Assembly (NCBI RefSeq): GCF_047345145.1
Contig: NZ_JBLFER010000001.1
Location: forward strand, 248,001 to 312,000
Source: Maribacter_C sp047345145
GTDB taxonomy: Bacteria > Bacteroidota > Bacteroidia > Flavobacteriales > Flavobacteriaceae
DNA: 64,000 nt
Direction of reading: 5' to 3'
Shown: one piece after another, positions 25,569-36,100 of the stretch
How the letters are laid out: every line of letters begins with the position of its first letter
Numbering within the stretch: the stretch's first letter is position 1
Notes under the pieces: generated by a model
Databases searched by the model: none
Told to the model about the DNA's origin: nothing
Seen by the model: only the letters and a program-made list of their open reading frames with translations
Translations under genes and position numbers: made by a program

Positions 25569-26336
25569 TTAGCGATTTATCAACCTGCGGATGGCAATAA
25601 ATACGAGAATAAAAAAGGAATATCCGATAAAAAAGGGAATGATATAATTTTCCAAATCTAGAGCAAGCATTATCCCTATAAGTAATAATTGAAATCCTAA
25701 TCCGAACGTAGAAACGGCTGTCATAAACCAATTGGGAAGGTTTTGAGCTTCTACAGCACCACGGTCAAGTCGGTATATAATCTTATCAAAGACCCCATAG
25801 AACAATGAGTAGAGTCCGAAAAGGATATTTACGTTGCGTTGTTTTTCACCTTTCAGAGCTTTAGGCGTCTCATTTTCAAAAACGCGACTTGTAGTATCTC
25901 CATTGTGTTTATTCCGAAGGATGACGTAGTAATAGTTATAAAGAGTGCCTTGCAACTGAATTCCGAAGAAAGCTAAAATAGTAAGTAATAAAGAGCCATC
26001 GGTCACATACCAAATAGTAATTAAGATCAAAAGATTTAAAATGATATCTGAAACGGAATCTAGATAGCGTCCAGTATATGAAGGCGTATTTTTGATTCTG
26101 GCTAATTCACCATCGGCAGCATCTAAAATAGACTTCAAAATCAGAAAAAAGGCGGTTGCCCAATAGTAATGATTTAGAATACAAGCAATTGCTATGAGTC
26201 CGGAAATGACAAATGCAATGGTGACATGAATAGGGGTGAAGGAAGTGTTTTTAAGGGATTGCGCAATCATTCTCGCAACGGGTCTTCCATAATCAGATAA
26301 ATCCAAGAACTGATTTTCTTGGGGTAATTTTGACAT
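25569..26336 (-). CDS. CDP-alcohol phosphatidyltransferase family membrane protein
   Basis: The family motif D-x2-D-G-x2-A-R-x8-G-x3-D-x3-D is complete at residues 72-97 of the 255-residue form. It binds the metal and CDP-lipid or CDP-alcohol and sits at the cytoplasmic face. About six hydrophobic helices surround it. The frame is open 18 codons further upstream, but the ATG at 26336 gives the usual short hydrophilic N terminus before helix 1. The enzyme joins an alcohol to a CDP-activated partner; whether it makes a phospholipid or an inositol-type product is not clear. It heads a minus-strand run with two amidohydrolases and a methyltransferase. Confidence 0.85.
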   Translation of the reverse strand: MSKLPQENQFLDLSDYGRPVARMIAQSLKNTSFTPIHVTIAFVISGLIAIACILNHYYWATAFFLILKSILDAADGELARIKNTPSYTGRYLDSVSDIILNLLILITIWYVTDGSLLLTILAFFGIQLQGTLYNYYYVILRNKHNGDTTSRVFENETPKALKGEKQRNVNILFGLYSLFYGVFDKIIYRLDRGAVEAQNLPNWFMTAVSTFGLGFQLLLIGIMLALDLENYIIPFFIGYSFFILVFIAIRRLINR

Positions 26337-26471
26337 AGCATTCAAGTTCTTGAAGAAAACCGGTAACGGAAACACGTTGGCCCAGTACACTCCACAGAAC
26401 TTAGGTCAAAGGTAAGATTAAATTTACTTTAGAAGAAAGTGTTTCGTTGCTTCTTAGTATCTTCCGAAACT

Positions 26472-27728
26472 ATGGATCAAAAAGCGCCTTGGTATTATTT
26501 ACTTCTACTTATATTGGCAGGTGAGGCTGTATTCATACTTCCTTTTGTTTTGCCTCGAATTTTTAGACCAACGGTCTTAGATGTTTTTCAATTAGATAAC
26601 GTGCAATGGGGTTTGGCGGGTTCTGTCTACGGAATAGTTGCTGTGGTTTCCTATTTATTAGGAGGTCCATTAGCCGACAAATACCCACCAAGAAAACTAA
26701 TGGCCATTGCACTTTGGATGACTGCCTTAGGAGGATTGGTTTTTGCTACTTTTCCTAGTTTTAGAGTACTTCAGGTCTTGTTTGGCTATTGGGGCTTTAC
26801 CACCATATTTCTTTTTTGGGCTCCGATGATTAAGGCAACTCGGGTTTGGGGTGGTACAAGTTCTCAAGGAAAAGCTTTTGGATTGCTAGATGGCGGTCGC
26901 GGACTTACAGGTTTTCTATTTGGACTTTTAGGAGTTGTAATCTTCTCCATATTTATTTCTGATAATATCGAAACTGCTTCGCTTTTAGAAAGACAGGAAG
27001 CTTTTAAATATGTGATTTACGTTTCCACGATAATCATAACCGTAATTGGAATTTTGACTTGGTTTTTTATGAAATCAGGAATTGATGAAAAGGAGATTTT
27101 GTTAGAACGAATCTCTGTGAGTCAGATTGTTTCTGTTTTAAAACTTCCGTCCGTAGTGTTGCTTATGGTAATTATACTATGTGCTTACGTTGGTTACAAG
27201 ATAACAGATATTTTATCGCAATATGCCAACGAGGTGATGTTGTATAATCAGGTAAAATCTGCCCAAGTAGGCACTTTTTTACAATTTTTAAGACCGACAA
27301 CAGGCATTTTACTAGGCTTGTTAGTCGATCGATTCAAAATTAGCTTTGTTCTGATTTTGAGTTTCGTTGCTTGCATCTTAGGGGGTGTTTTGTTCGCAAG
27401 CGGAATTATCGAACCTTCATCCACAGCTTTGTTTTTTCTTTCAGTTGTGATTATCGCTGTGGGAGTATATTCTGCGAGGGCATTGTATTTTGCTGTGATG
27501 CAGGAAGGTAAAATTCCATTAGTACTGACAGGAACAGCGGTTGGTTTAATTTCTCTAGTTGGATATACACCAGATATTTTTGCTAGTGCTACTTTTGGTT
27601 ATTTACTAGATGCGCATCCAAAAAGTGAACTAGGCTTTCAAAATGTCTTTTGGATGCTCACCGGGTTTTCTATTGTTGGCTGTATTGCTGCGGTAATCTA
27701 TTATCGCATCTATGGCAGAGAAAACTAA
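26472..27728 (+). CDS. MFS transporter
   Basis: The 418-residue inner-membrane protein has twelve predicted helices. The MFS loop 2-3 signature is seen as GGPLADKYPPRKLM at about 73-86 and the start of the second half as LLVDRFKISF. The N terminus is short and cytoplasmic; I use the ATG at 26472, which precedes MDQKAPWYYLL, because the only earlier start is a GTG with a poor context. The substrate is unknown. It faces away from the phosphatidyltransferase operon and its stop overlaps that of the YdeI-like gene by 4 nt. Confidence 0.88.
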   Translation: MDQKAPWYYLLLLILAGEAVFILPFVLPRIFRPTVLDVFQLDNVQWGLAGSVYGIVAVVSYLLGGPLADKYPPRKLMAIALWMTALGGLVFATFPSFRVLQVLFGYWGFTTIFLFWAPMIKATRVWGGTSSQGKAFGLLDGGRGLTGFLFGLLGVVIFSIFISDNIETASLLERQEAFKYVIYVSTIIITVIGILTWFFMKSGIDEKEILLERISVSQIVSVLKLPSVVLLMVIILCAYVGYKITDILSQYANEVMLYNQVKSAQVGTFLQFLRPTTGILLGLLVDRFKISFVLILSFVACILGGVLFASGIIEPSSTALFFLSVVIIAVGVYSARALYFAVMQEGKIPLVLTGTAVGLISLVGYTPDIFASATFGYLLDAHPKSELGFQNVFWMLTGFSIVGCIAAVIYYRIYGREN

Positions 27729-28306
27729 CTCCCCCAACCACCGCGAGCTTTAATATTTTCAGCGCAAAGGTTAACGATTTCAACAATCCTTCTTTGACGA
27801 GTTTCCTTCCGCTTGGCTTGATTTAGGTAGTATAAATAACTCTTTCGCTGTCCGCGTGTAAAGTTTTGAAAGTTGGTGAAAGCATTCGGATTTTTATCAA
27901 AGGCGTCTTTCAATTCCTTGGGTATAACTCCATTTTCAACGTCATCTAAAGAAGTCCAAGAACCATTCTTCTTGGCCACTTTTATAGATTCCAATCCGCT
28001 CTTATGCATTAATCCGTTTTTCCTGAGATCTTTAATATGGTCTTTATTGACTTTGCTCCAAACACTTTTAGGTTTTCTGGGGCAGAAGTATTGTCTGCGT
28101 TTTCCAGGACCAATGTTTTTGACGGTACTATCAATCCACCCGTAGCATAAGGCAACGCGAACCGCTTCTTCCCAACGCATGCTTTCGTTTTTATGAGATA
28201 CTGCATAGAAAATTAGGTAAATACCCTCTTTTTGTACGTGATTGTCATGTAACCAATTGCGCCAGTCGGTATCATTTTTAAAATAAAGCGCTTCGATTTC
28301 CTTCAT
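27725..28306 (-). CDS. YdeI/OmpD-associated family protein
   Basis: A 193-residue cytoplasmic protein of the YdeI type: EIEALYFKNDTDWRNWLHDN at the N terminus, then WEEAVRVALCYGWIDSTVK and the RRQYFCPRKPKSVWSKVN block. The C-terminal KSYLYYLNQAKRKETRQRRI is the conserved AK..ETR..RI tail. It lacks the DUF1905 part found in the homologous gene at 10.6 kb. Family members have been tied to survival under antimicrobial peptides or bacteriocins in enterobacteria, but the mechanism is not known. It probably forms a single-gene transcript, diverging from the ThuA mosaic gene. Confidence 0.82.
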   Translation of the reverse strand: MKEIEALYFKNDTDWRNWLHDNHVQKEGIYLIFYAVSHKNESMRWEEAVRVALCYGWIDSTVKNIGPGKRRQYFCPRKPKSVWSKVNKDHIKDLRKNGLMHKSGLESIKVAKKNGSWTSLDDVENGVIPKELKDAFDKNPNAFTNFQNFTRGQRKSYLYYLNQAKRKETRQRRIVEIVNLCAENIKARGGWGS

Positions 28307-28404
28307 TTTACTAACTATTTTGATAAAAATAGCATATAAATACTGATGTTTTAATGGGATTCATTTGTTATTTTTAAAGACTTAATTAACGAACAAGCAT
28401 ATAA

Positions 28405-31400
28405 ATGAAAAAAATAGCAATCGTTGTAATTATAATCTTCGGATTGATACTAGGAAGTTGCAGTAATAAGCGAGATGGAAAACCTAAAGTTCTGGTGTTT
28501 TCTAAAACTATGGGTTTTAAGCATGCCTCAATTCCCGCGGGGATAGCAGCCATACAAAAGCTTGGTGTGGAGAATGGTTTCGAAGTTGATACCACCAAAA
28601 ATGCGGAGCTATTCAACGAAGAAAACCTTGAGCAATATTCTTCAATAATCTTCTTAAGTACAACTATGAATGTGCTCGATCACATGCAAGAAGCTGCTTT
28701 CGAACGCTATATTCAATCAGGTGGTGGTTATGTTGGTATTCATGCAGCCGCTGATACGGAGTATGATTGGGGATGGTATAACAAACTTGTTGGGGCACAG
28801 TTCTTAAGCCACCCTTCGGGCACTCCAGAAGCCGACTTTATTATAAAAGACAATAGTTTCATAGCAACCAAACACTTTACTGATTCCGTTTGGCACAGGG
28901 AAGATGAACTTTATAATTATAAAAAAATCAACCCAGATGTGAATGTTTTAATGACCGTTGATGAATCTACTTATGAAGGTGGGGAAAACGGAGATTTTCA
29001 TCCCATTGCGTGGTATCATGAATTTGATGGTGGTAGAGCATTCTATACGGGAGCTGGTCATACAGATGAAAGTTATGTAGAGGAAAATTTTCTAAAACAT
29101 TTGTTAGGGGGAATTCAATATGCTATAGGTGAAAATCTCAATTTAGATTATAGCAAGGCAGTTTCTCAAATACCTCCAGATATTGATCGTTTTTCAAAAG
29201 TGAAATTAAGTGAAGGTAAGTTTTACGAACCTACTGAAATGACCATTTTACCAAATAATGATGTGTTGATAGGGCAACGTCATGGTGAAATATTGCTCTA
29301 CAAAGCGGAGACAAAAGAATTAACTGAAGTTGCAAAATTAGATGTCTATGATAAAACTTTAAATACTCCTGGTGTAAATGCAGAGGAAGGCTTAATGGGC
29401 TTGCAAAAAGATCCTGATTTCGCTACCAATAATTGGGTTTATGTATACTACGCACCTACTGGCGATGAGGAAGTCAACCGTTTATCGCGTTTTAAGTATA
29501 CCGATGGTAAGTTCGATTTGACATCTGAACAAAAAATTATCGATGTGTATTCACAAAGAGAGATCTGCTGCCATACGGGTGGATCAATTGCTTTTGGTGG
29601 TGATGGACTTTTATACCTTTCTACCGGAGACAATTCAACGCCCTTTAACGAAAGGGGAGCTAAGTATGTCAACGATGGTTATGCACCATTAAATGACCTT
29701 CCAGGAAAACAGCAATACGACGCTAGGCGATCATCTGGTAATACAAATGATTTAAGGGGAAAAATTCTGCGCATTAGGGTGAATGAAGATGGAAGTTATG
29801 ATATCCCAGAGGGGAATTTATTTGCAAAAGGTACAGATAAGACGAGACCTGAGATTTATACCATGGGACATCGTAATCCGTATCGTATTTCGGTAGATTC
29901 TAAAAGAGGATATGTCTATTGGGGTGATGTTGGTCCTGATGCTCGTGAAGATAAGCTAGATTCAAGAGGTCCGAGAGGTTATGATGAAATGAATCAGGCA
30001 AGATCCGCCGGAAATTTTGGGTGGCCTCTATTTATTGGTGATAACAAACCTTACAAAGATTATGATTATGCCACAGGTGAAAGTGGAGCGACCTTCGATC
30101 CTGAAAAGCCTATCAACGACTCTAAAAACAATACAGGTTTGACAGAATTGCCACCCGCGCAGCCCGCATATGTTTTTTATCCCTATGGGGAGACAACAGA
30201 ATTTCCGCAGGTAAATAGTGGAGGTAGAAACGCTATGGCAGGACCTACGTATTACTCCGATGAATTTCCCAATGGAGGCGGTTTACCTAGCTATTATGAC
30301 GGAAAGGTTATTATATATGAATGGATGCGTGGTTGGATGATGGCAGTGAGTCTTTTCGAAGACGGTACTGTAAATAAAATGGAACCTTTTGCCTCTGACA
30401 TCAAAGTGAGTAATTTAATTGATATGGAAATGGGCCCAGATGGCCGAATGTATTTATTGGAGTATGGTAGTGCATGGTTTTCGGCAAATGATGATTCTGG
30501 ATTGAGCTATGTGGAATTTAATGGTGGTAATCGTCCACCTGTGATAGATAATATGATCGTTGATAAGACTTCAGGAAAACTTCCATTGACCGTCAATGCC
30601 AGTGTCGAAGCTAGAGATCGTGAGAAAGACGCCGTGAGTTATATCTGGGATTTAGGCAATGGAGAAACCAAGGAAACTACGGAGCCTAAAATTACGCACA
30701 CCTATGCTGATGCAGGAGACTATAAAATATCTGTTGAGGTAAAAGATGTTGCAGGGGAATCTGCAAAGAGTCAAATGGTTTCGGTAGTCGCTGGAAATGC
30801 TAGGCCAGAAGTGGCTATTGATATAAAAGGTGGTAATTCCTCCTTCTTTGTTCCTGGTCAGCCCGTAAATTATGAGGTGTCGGTTGCTGATGCGGAAGGA
30901 GAAATTGATGCCTCTAATATTTATGTTTCAGTGGATTATTTAGAGGGAATGGACAAGGTTGCCATGTCTCTTGGTCATCAGCAAGTCTCCGCAGCGGTAA
31001 CTGGTAAGGCTCTTACCCTTGGAATGGATTGTAAATCATGCCATAAGGAAGCAGAAGCCTCTATTGGACCAAACTACTTGGAAATTGCCCAAAAATATAA
31101 AGATGACAAGGGGGCAACGACGTATCTGCAGAAGAAAATTAAAGAAGGTGGTTCAGGTGTTTGGGGTGATGTTATGATGGCAGCTCATCCAAACATTTCT
31201 TCTGATGATACCCGTCAAATAGCCACTTATATTATGTCACTGGCAGGTGATGGAAACAAGAAACTTTCTTTGCCTCCAAAAGGCACTGTTGTAGCTGAAG
31301 CTGCCGCTCCTGGTCACGTGATGGTGTTAACTGCAAGTTATACAGATCAAGGGGCAGAAGGCGCTGCGCCTTTGACTGGCTCTAAATCCGTTGCATTATC

Positions 31401-31794
31401 TAGTAATACCGTTTTGTTCAATGATCAGATGAATACTGATGGAATGCAGTCTGTAGCCTTTAATGGAATGGACTTATTATTGTTAACCGGAGGCAAAGGA
31501 TGGTTTGAATTGGAGAACATAGACCTTTCAGGTGTGAAAGCAGTTGTTATTGCCGCTGGATGGCAAGAAGCGCCAAAAGTGGCTTATGATTTTGAGGTAA
31601 GAGCAAACGCACCGGATGGAGAGATCATCGGAAAGGGCAGAATGGATACGCCCCCTGCTGGAGCACCTGGTGGAGCGGCCGTAGTTCCGTTATCAGGAAA
31701 AGTTGATGGTAAAACCAATTTGTATATAACTTATGCTGTTGAAGAAGGGAAAACTCCGGCTCAAATTGCATTGGTTAATGCTACTTTTAATTAA
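28405..31794 (+). CDS. Mosaic lipoprotein: ThuA + sugar dehydrogenase-like + PKD + cytochrome c + CBM-like
   Basis: Lipobox at ILGSC (C19) of a 1129-residue protein. Residues about 29-240 are a ThuA-like glutamine amidotransferase-fold domain (VLVFSKTMGFKHASI). Residues about 270-700 match the PQQ-dependent soluble glucose/sorbosone dehydrogenase propeller (ICCHTGGSIAFGGDG, MGHRNPYRIS, GPDGRMYLLEYGSAW). Residues about 715-795 are a PKD domain (SYIWDLGNGE). Residues 865-940 are a cytochrome c with haem site C876-K-S-C879-H880. The last 140 residues resemble a carbohydrate-binding module. The parts suggest periplasmic oxidation of a sugar with electrons passed to the attached haem. No maturation gene is nearby. 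A strong terminator follows. Confidence 0.88.
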   Translation: MKKIAIVVIIIFGLILGSCSNKRDGKPKVLVFSKTMGFKHASIPAGIAAIQKLGVENGFEVDTTKNAELFNEENLEQYSSIIFLSTTMNVLDHMQEAAFERYIQSGGGYVGIHAAADTEYDWGWYNKLVGAQFLSHPSGTPEADFIIKDNSFIATKHFTDSVWHREDELYNYKKINPDVNVLMTVDESTYEGGENGDFHPIAWYHEFDGGRAFYTGAGHTDESYVEENFLKHLLGGIQYAIGENLNLDYSKAVSQIPPDIDRFSKVKLSEGKFYEPTEMTILPNNDVLIGQRHGEILLYKAETKELTEVAKLDVYDKTLNTPGVNAEEGLMGLQKDPDFATNNWVYVYYAPTGDEEVNRLSRFKYTDGKFDLTSEQKIIDVYSQREICCHTGGSIAFGGDGLLYLSTGDNSTPFNERGAKYVNDGYAPLNDLPGKQQYDARRSSGNTNDLRGKILRIRVNEDGSYDIPEGNLFAKGTDKTRPEIYTMGHRNPYRISVDSKRGYVYWGDVGPDAREDKLDSRGPRGYDEMNQARSAGNFGWPLFIGDNKPYKDYDYATGESGATFDPEKPINDSKNNTGLTELPPAQPAYVFYPYGETTEFPQVNSGGRNAMAGPTYYSDEFPNGGGLPSYYDGKVIIYEWMRGWMMAVSLFEDGTVNKMEPFASDIKVSNLIDMEMGPDGRMYLLEYGSAWFSANDDSGLSYVEFNGGNRPPVIDNMIVDKTSGKLPLTVNASVEARDREKDAVSYIWDLGNGETKETTEPKITHTYADAGDYKISVEVKDVAGESAKSQMVSVVAGNARPEVAIDIKGGNSSFFVPGQPVNYEVSVADAEGEIDASNIYVSVDYLEGMDKVAMSLGHQQVSAAVTGKALTLGMDCKSCHKEAEASIGPNYLEIAQKYKDDKGATTYLQKKIKEGGSGVWGDVMMAAHPNISSDDTRQIATYIMSLAGDGNKKLSLPPKGTVVAEAAAPGHVMVLTASYTDQGAEGAAPLTGSKSVALSSNTVLFNDQMNTDGMQSVAFNGMDLLLLTGGKGWFELENIDLSGVKAVVIAAGWQEAPKVAYDFEVRANAPDGEIIGKGRMDTPPAGAPGGAAVVPLSGKVDGKTNLYITYAVEEGKTPAQIALVNATFN

Positions 31795-31816
31795 GTAGGT
31801 ATCTTCTTAAAAATAT

Positions 31817-31846
31817 AGCATCCGCTTTTTGTCGGATGCTTTTTTT
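31817..31846 (+). terminator. Rho-independent terminator after the ThuA mosaic gene
   Basis: AGCATCCG (31817-31824) pairs perfectly with CGGATGCT (31833-31840), loop CTTTTTGT, followed by a run of six T. Confidence 0.9.
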
Positions 31847-31858
31847 ATATTCGATCAT

Positions 31859-32437
31859 ATGATTACGAACACCACAAGACGTTTTTGGTATGGCTTATTG
31901 ATGTCAATGGCATTTTTGGTGCGTAATCGGAGTATGAGAAAATGGTTTTGGGTGCCTTTAGTTCTAATTGGGATAGGGTTTTTGTTACCTCAAAATATGA
32001 TTATTCCTGTAAAAGATGCTACGACCAAAAGCTGGGATGATGAATCGTTTTGGGCATATCCTTGGGGTACTTCAATTACACATAAAGGAATCGATATTTT
32101 TGCAGATAAGGGAACGGACATTGTCGCCGCAACAAACGGAATTGTAGTCTATACGTATGAAGGCGGAAAAGGAGGGAAGTCCGTAATGGTTCTAGGTCCC
32201 AAATGGCGTTTTCATTATTATGCGCACATGGATGAAATAAAAACCTTTGTTTTCAAACCCCTAAAAAGAGGAACCGTTATTGGTACAGTCGGCAATACCG
32301 GAAATGCTATAAATACGCCACCGCATTTACACTATGCAATTACAACGCCGTTTCCATATCCGAATTTATATGATGATGAATCGGTTCAGGGGTGGAAGCG
32401 TATGTTTTATTTAAATCCTGATATTTGGCTAAGGTGA
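31859..32437 (+). CDS. M23 family metallopeptidase (LytM type)
   Basis: One membrane helix (about 32-50, WVPLVLIGIGFLLP) anchors a LytM/lysostaphin-like domain. Zinc and catalytic residues are in HKGIDIFADKG (His and Asp), HYYAHM and HLHY, which is the full M23 set. The enzyme would cut cross-links in peptidoglycan or act on its regulators from the periplasmic side. The start at 31859 gives 192 residues; an in-frame TTG further up lies inside the terminator and is rejected, while a shorter start at MRKWFW remains possible. It ends one base before the stop of a convergent lipoprotein gene. Confidence 0.85.
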   Translation: MITNTTRRFWYGLLMSMAFLVRNRSMRKWFWVPLVLIGIGFLLPQNMIIPVKDATTKSWDDESFWAYPWGTSITHKGIDIFADKGTDIVAATNGIVVYTYEGGKGGKSVMVLGPKWRFHYYAHMDEIKTFVFKPLKRGTVIGTVGNTGNAINTPPHLHYAITTPFPYPNLYDDESVQGWKRMFYLNPDIWLR

Positions 32438-33142
32438 CTATAGCACGCTAAAACTAAATACTTCAGATATTGAGGTATTATTCGTTTCATCGTTGGTCTT
32501 TACCATCCAGAAATAGGTGTTTCCTGAAAGCACATCTACATCAAGGCTTGAATCGATAAAGACACCTTTGCCCTCCAATAGATTTTTATCGATTCCAAAG
32601 AAAACCTCATAATCCTTAATGTCATTATCGATATCTGAAACTTCCCATTGAAGTGTTATTTTTCCAGCTGCTGCAGTAACCTCTGCGCCATCTGCTGGTG
32701 CAATAGCCTCTGCAGAAAAAGGAACATGGTTTACTATTCCTGGAGCCGCATTAAAAAATTGAAACGTTTCACTTGTTGCTGTTATCTGGCTTTCCTCTGA
32801 TTTTGAGATTACGTACCATTCATAAGCTGTGCCGCGCTCGAGTGTAATTTCTTTGGAATTTTTTGTTGCATCAAAGTTAGAAGTCTCAGCGGCTTCAGTA
32901 TTGGTCAGCGCCACCTCATAAGAATCAGTATTTTCAGAAGCATTCCATCGAAAAACCACTCTGCTTTGCGTCTCACTTAAAATTGTTCCTTCGTTACATT
33001 CTGTGTTATCCTCAGGAAATATCAACGTTGCTGCTGTTGGATCTTCAACAATCTCAGGTATTGGATCAACGGTAGGGTTCGAGGTACATGCGGTTAAAAG
33101 AACCACAAGTAATAAGAATGAAAAATGATATTTAAATTTCAT
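32438..33142 (-). CDS. Lipoprotein with two fibronectin III-like domains
   Basis: This 234-residue lipoprotein has lipobox VLLTAC (C19). Two beta-sandwich repeats follow (about 38-125 and 135-232), each with the core pattern 'RWNASENTDSYEVALT' or 'LQWEVSDIDNDIKDYEVFF' and a late YEWYV or YFWMVK strand, as in fibronectin type III-like domains of Bacteroidetes surface proteins. It starts 8 nt after the stop of the T9SS-sorted FG-GAP/SprB protein gene, so the two are certainly one transcript and may be partners on the cell surface. No enzyme motif is present. Confidence 0.8.
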   Translation of the reverse strand: MKFKYHFSFLLLVVLLTACTSNPTVDPIPEIVEDPTAATLIFPEDNTECNEGTILSETQSRVVFRWNASENTDSYEVALTNTEAAETSNFDATKNSKEITLERGTAYEWYVISKSEESQITATSETFQFFNAAPGIVNHVPFSAEAIAPADGAEVTAAAGKITLQWEVSDIDNDIKDYEVFFGIDKNLLEGKGVFIDSSLDVDVLSGNTYFWMVKTNDETNNTSISEVFSFSVL

Positions 33143-33150
33143 AGGGAGAA

Positions 33151-36100
33151 TTATTTTTTGATGATTTTACGCATGCTATTTTGTGATTCTGTAGTAATGA
33201 TAATCGTATAAATACCAGGAAGTAGTCCATCCATATTGATGTTCACGGTTCTTCCCTCTGGTTCTTCCATTTTTTCTAGAACCCTCGTTCCGTTTTGTGA
33301 AAACAGTGTGACCAAGACTTCTTTATCTATATTATTTGAGGGTAGTAAAATAGAAACATCCCCATTTTCTACAGGATTCGGAAATATCGAGATACTATCA
33401 TAGGTAGCTAAGAGCATCTCTTCATAAACCCCTTGACATTCCTTATCCGTTTTCACACTAATACTATTTTCAACTTTGGAAAGGGGTAAAGTGATTTCAC
33501 CTTCAGATGTGGAATATTCCGTTCCGTTCACATTGATGAAGTATTTTGTACTTCCTTTAAGACTTAAGGAGACTGTTTTACCTGAATCATCGATTTTTGA
33601 ATCTACTTCAAGACCATCAGGTTCAGAAATTTGAATATTAAAACATCTTTGATAATCAGGCTCATCTGCGACTGTAATACAAAGCTCGTAGGACCCCGCT
33701 TCCAAATCAGCGAAATTTGTAAAGGTTCTAAATTCTTTGGATTCATTAACTGCTCCTCCAACCAAAGTTGCCGTATAATCAAGGTTTTCTTCAGCTCTCA
33801 ACAGAATATTTCCGTTGTTGCTAGAGGCGCACGATTCCCCGGTGGCTTCAATAATGAAGTTATCTACAGGTAAAGTGAAGTCTAAGCAGTCTTCACTCTC
33901 TATCGTCACTATTGATTGCAAAGTACAGCCGTTCGCATGTGCCACCCAAATACTGTAGGTTCCAGCATTTAAACCACTGAATGTACTTTCTAGTGATAAG
34001 TTTGAAACATCAAAATTTTCGCCAATGCTATAAAGATATTCACCTGGGTTGTCAATTACTACGGTAATGCTTCCGTTGGCATTCTCGCAAGATGCTTTGC
34101 TGACAGTAAATTCAGGAGTGATAGGTTGCCCTTGACTAATGTCGAAGACTAGATAATTAGTACATCCATAACTATCTCTAACACTTCCTGAGTATGTGCC
34201 AGGAGCTAAATTTTCGAAAGTATTTTGTTGGCCATAAGATATGCCGTCAATTGAAAATTTATATGGAGGGATTCCTCCTAATGCTTCAATGGTAGCGCTG
34301 CCATTATTACTTTCATAACAATTGATATAATTAACTGTAATTGTCGCATCTAATGGCTCAGGTTCAGAAATTATAATTTGATTGCTCTGTGCCTGATTCG
34401 CATCAGCGTCAGAAACAATCACGTAATAACTACCTGGTGGAAGGTTTTGAAAAATATTAGCGGCTCCGCTTACCAGAAGTGCCCCGTTATTTGAATCGAA
34501 AAGTTCGTAAGTATATACTCCGGTTCCTCCACTGGCTACAACTTCCAATGATGCATCATTTGCGCCGTAACAGGTATTATCACTAGTTTGTGCAATAGAA
34601 ACCTCAACGGGAGTCACCTGTATTTGGTCGGTATGTTTGGCGTAAAAAACATCAATAGTGCCATCATTGTATTCGATATTTACTCGAAACTCTTTTTTTT
34701 GTGTGATGTTATAAGATAAGTTCGTCGGACTTGAAGAAACATAATACCAATTGCAGGCCATCATATCGTTTGCACAACTCTCATCTGTTGCGGCGCAACT
34801 ATTTTCGTCTAATATTTGCCAAGTAACTCCATTAATATTTGGATTTTCATTTAGAGTAACCAATTTGAAATCACTCGTTCCGCTCATATGGAACCTTACT
34901 AAGTTTTCACCATTGGTTGGGCATATGTCAACTCTACTTGCAATTTCTAAGAAAGGATTCTCCAATTTTTCTAAGGCGTCATCAATTCCGTCATTATCAC
35001 TATCAGAATTAACGGGATTGTAACTTTCGGTTTCATATTCAATCAAGTTGCTCAAGCCGTCTTCGTCGCAATCCAATGTCATCCATTCTTCATTTGGCAC
35101 AGCGTTTTGGTTCTCCCAAACAAAATCACAATTATCATTTAAATTGGTGCCGTCAGCTATTTCTACTTCATCAACCACTCCATCTCCATCAGTATCAATC
35201 ATAAAGGAATAAACCGCCCCCGAGTGATTTGCAGCAGTGGAAGGATCGTCCACTTCTGGAACGTGTTCACCTAGACTGTCTTCACCTTCGGCTCCAACCA
35301 ATAATGTACTTGGAGTTAGTGCAACAGAAATACCAAAATTATCCCCAGCGCCTATGTTCGAAGAGATTAGTCGTTTTTTTTCTGACCAAAGATTTCCTTC
35401 CTTCTCAAGATAATATGCTTTGCCAGAATGGAGGCCGTTTGATGAATGATTTAATGCACCAATTAAAATTCTGTCTCCTTCTAAATCAAATGATTTACCA
35501 AAATTTCCAGAATTATAATTGCTTATTGGATCCGTTGTGCGCAACTCTTGAATTTCGTTCCAGTTATCACCAGTCTTATCAAAAATAATCACAGAATGAA
35601 CTCCGCCGACGGCAATTCTTTTGTTTGAAATGTCCACAACTGGCTCAAAACCCGTTCGGTGAAGTGAATTTTGATTATAAACAAGTTCACTTTGAAAAGA
35701 CCAGCTATTCGCCAAGTTCTCGTAGACATAAATTTTTTCATGTTCAGAAATTACCAAAAATTCATTTTCTATCGACAAAGAGGTGCCAAATCCATCAGAG
35801 ATATTATTTTGAGGAGCATTAAGTTTTTGCGTTTCTTGCCAAACTCCATTTAGTTTTTGGAAAATATAAACCGCTCCCGCATTCTGAAATTCACCATCAT
35901 GGCCTGGGGAGCCAACTATAATGAAATTTCCGTCTAGTGCAACCGAGGAACCAAAAAAATCCGAACTTCCTGAATCGGAAGGAATAAGCTTGGCGACTTG
36001 TGTCCAGGTACCGTTCATATTTTCGAATACAAATACAGCACCTGCACTTTCAACACCATTTTCATTAAAGCGATAGGCTCCTACTACGATGATATTTTCT

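Noticed and set aside
25041..25661. 206-residue plus-strand frame opposite the lipoprotein amidohydrolase gene
   Set aside because: Antisense shadow of a gene with a complete metal-ligand set; its Ser/Pro-rich product shows no motif.
31829..31858. Earlier TTG start for the M23 peptidase
   Set aside because: It lies inside the terminator hairpin of the upstream gene; the ATG at 31859 is a better start.
35229..35588. 119-residue open frame on the plus strand, opposite the T9SS-sorted protein gene
   Set aside because: It lies fully antisense to a well-supported gene with clear domains; its product is low in charge pattern and has no recognisable motif or promoter.
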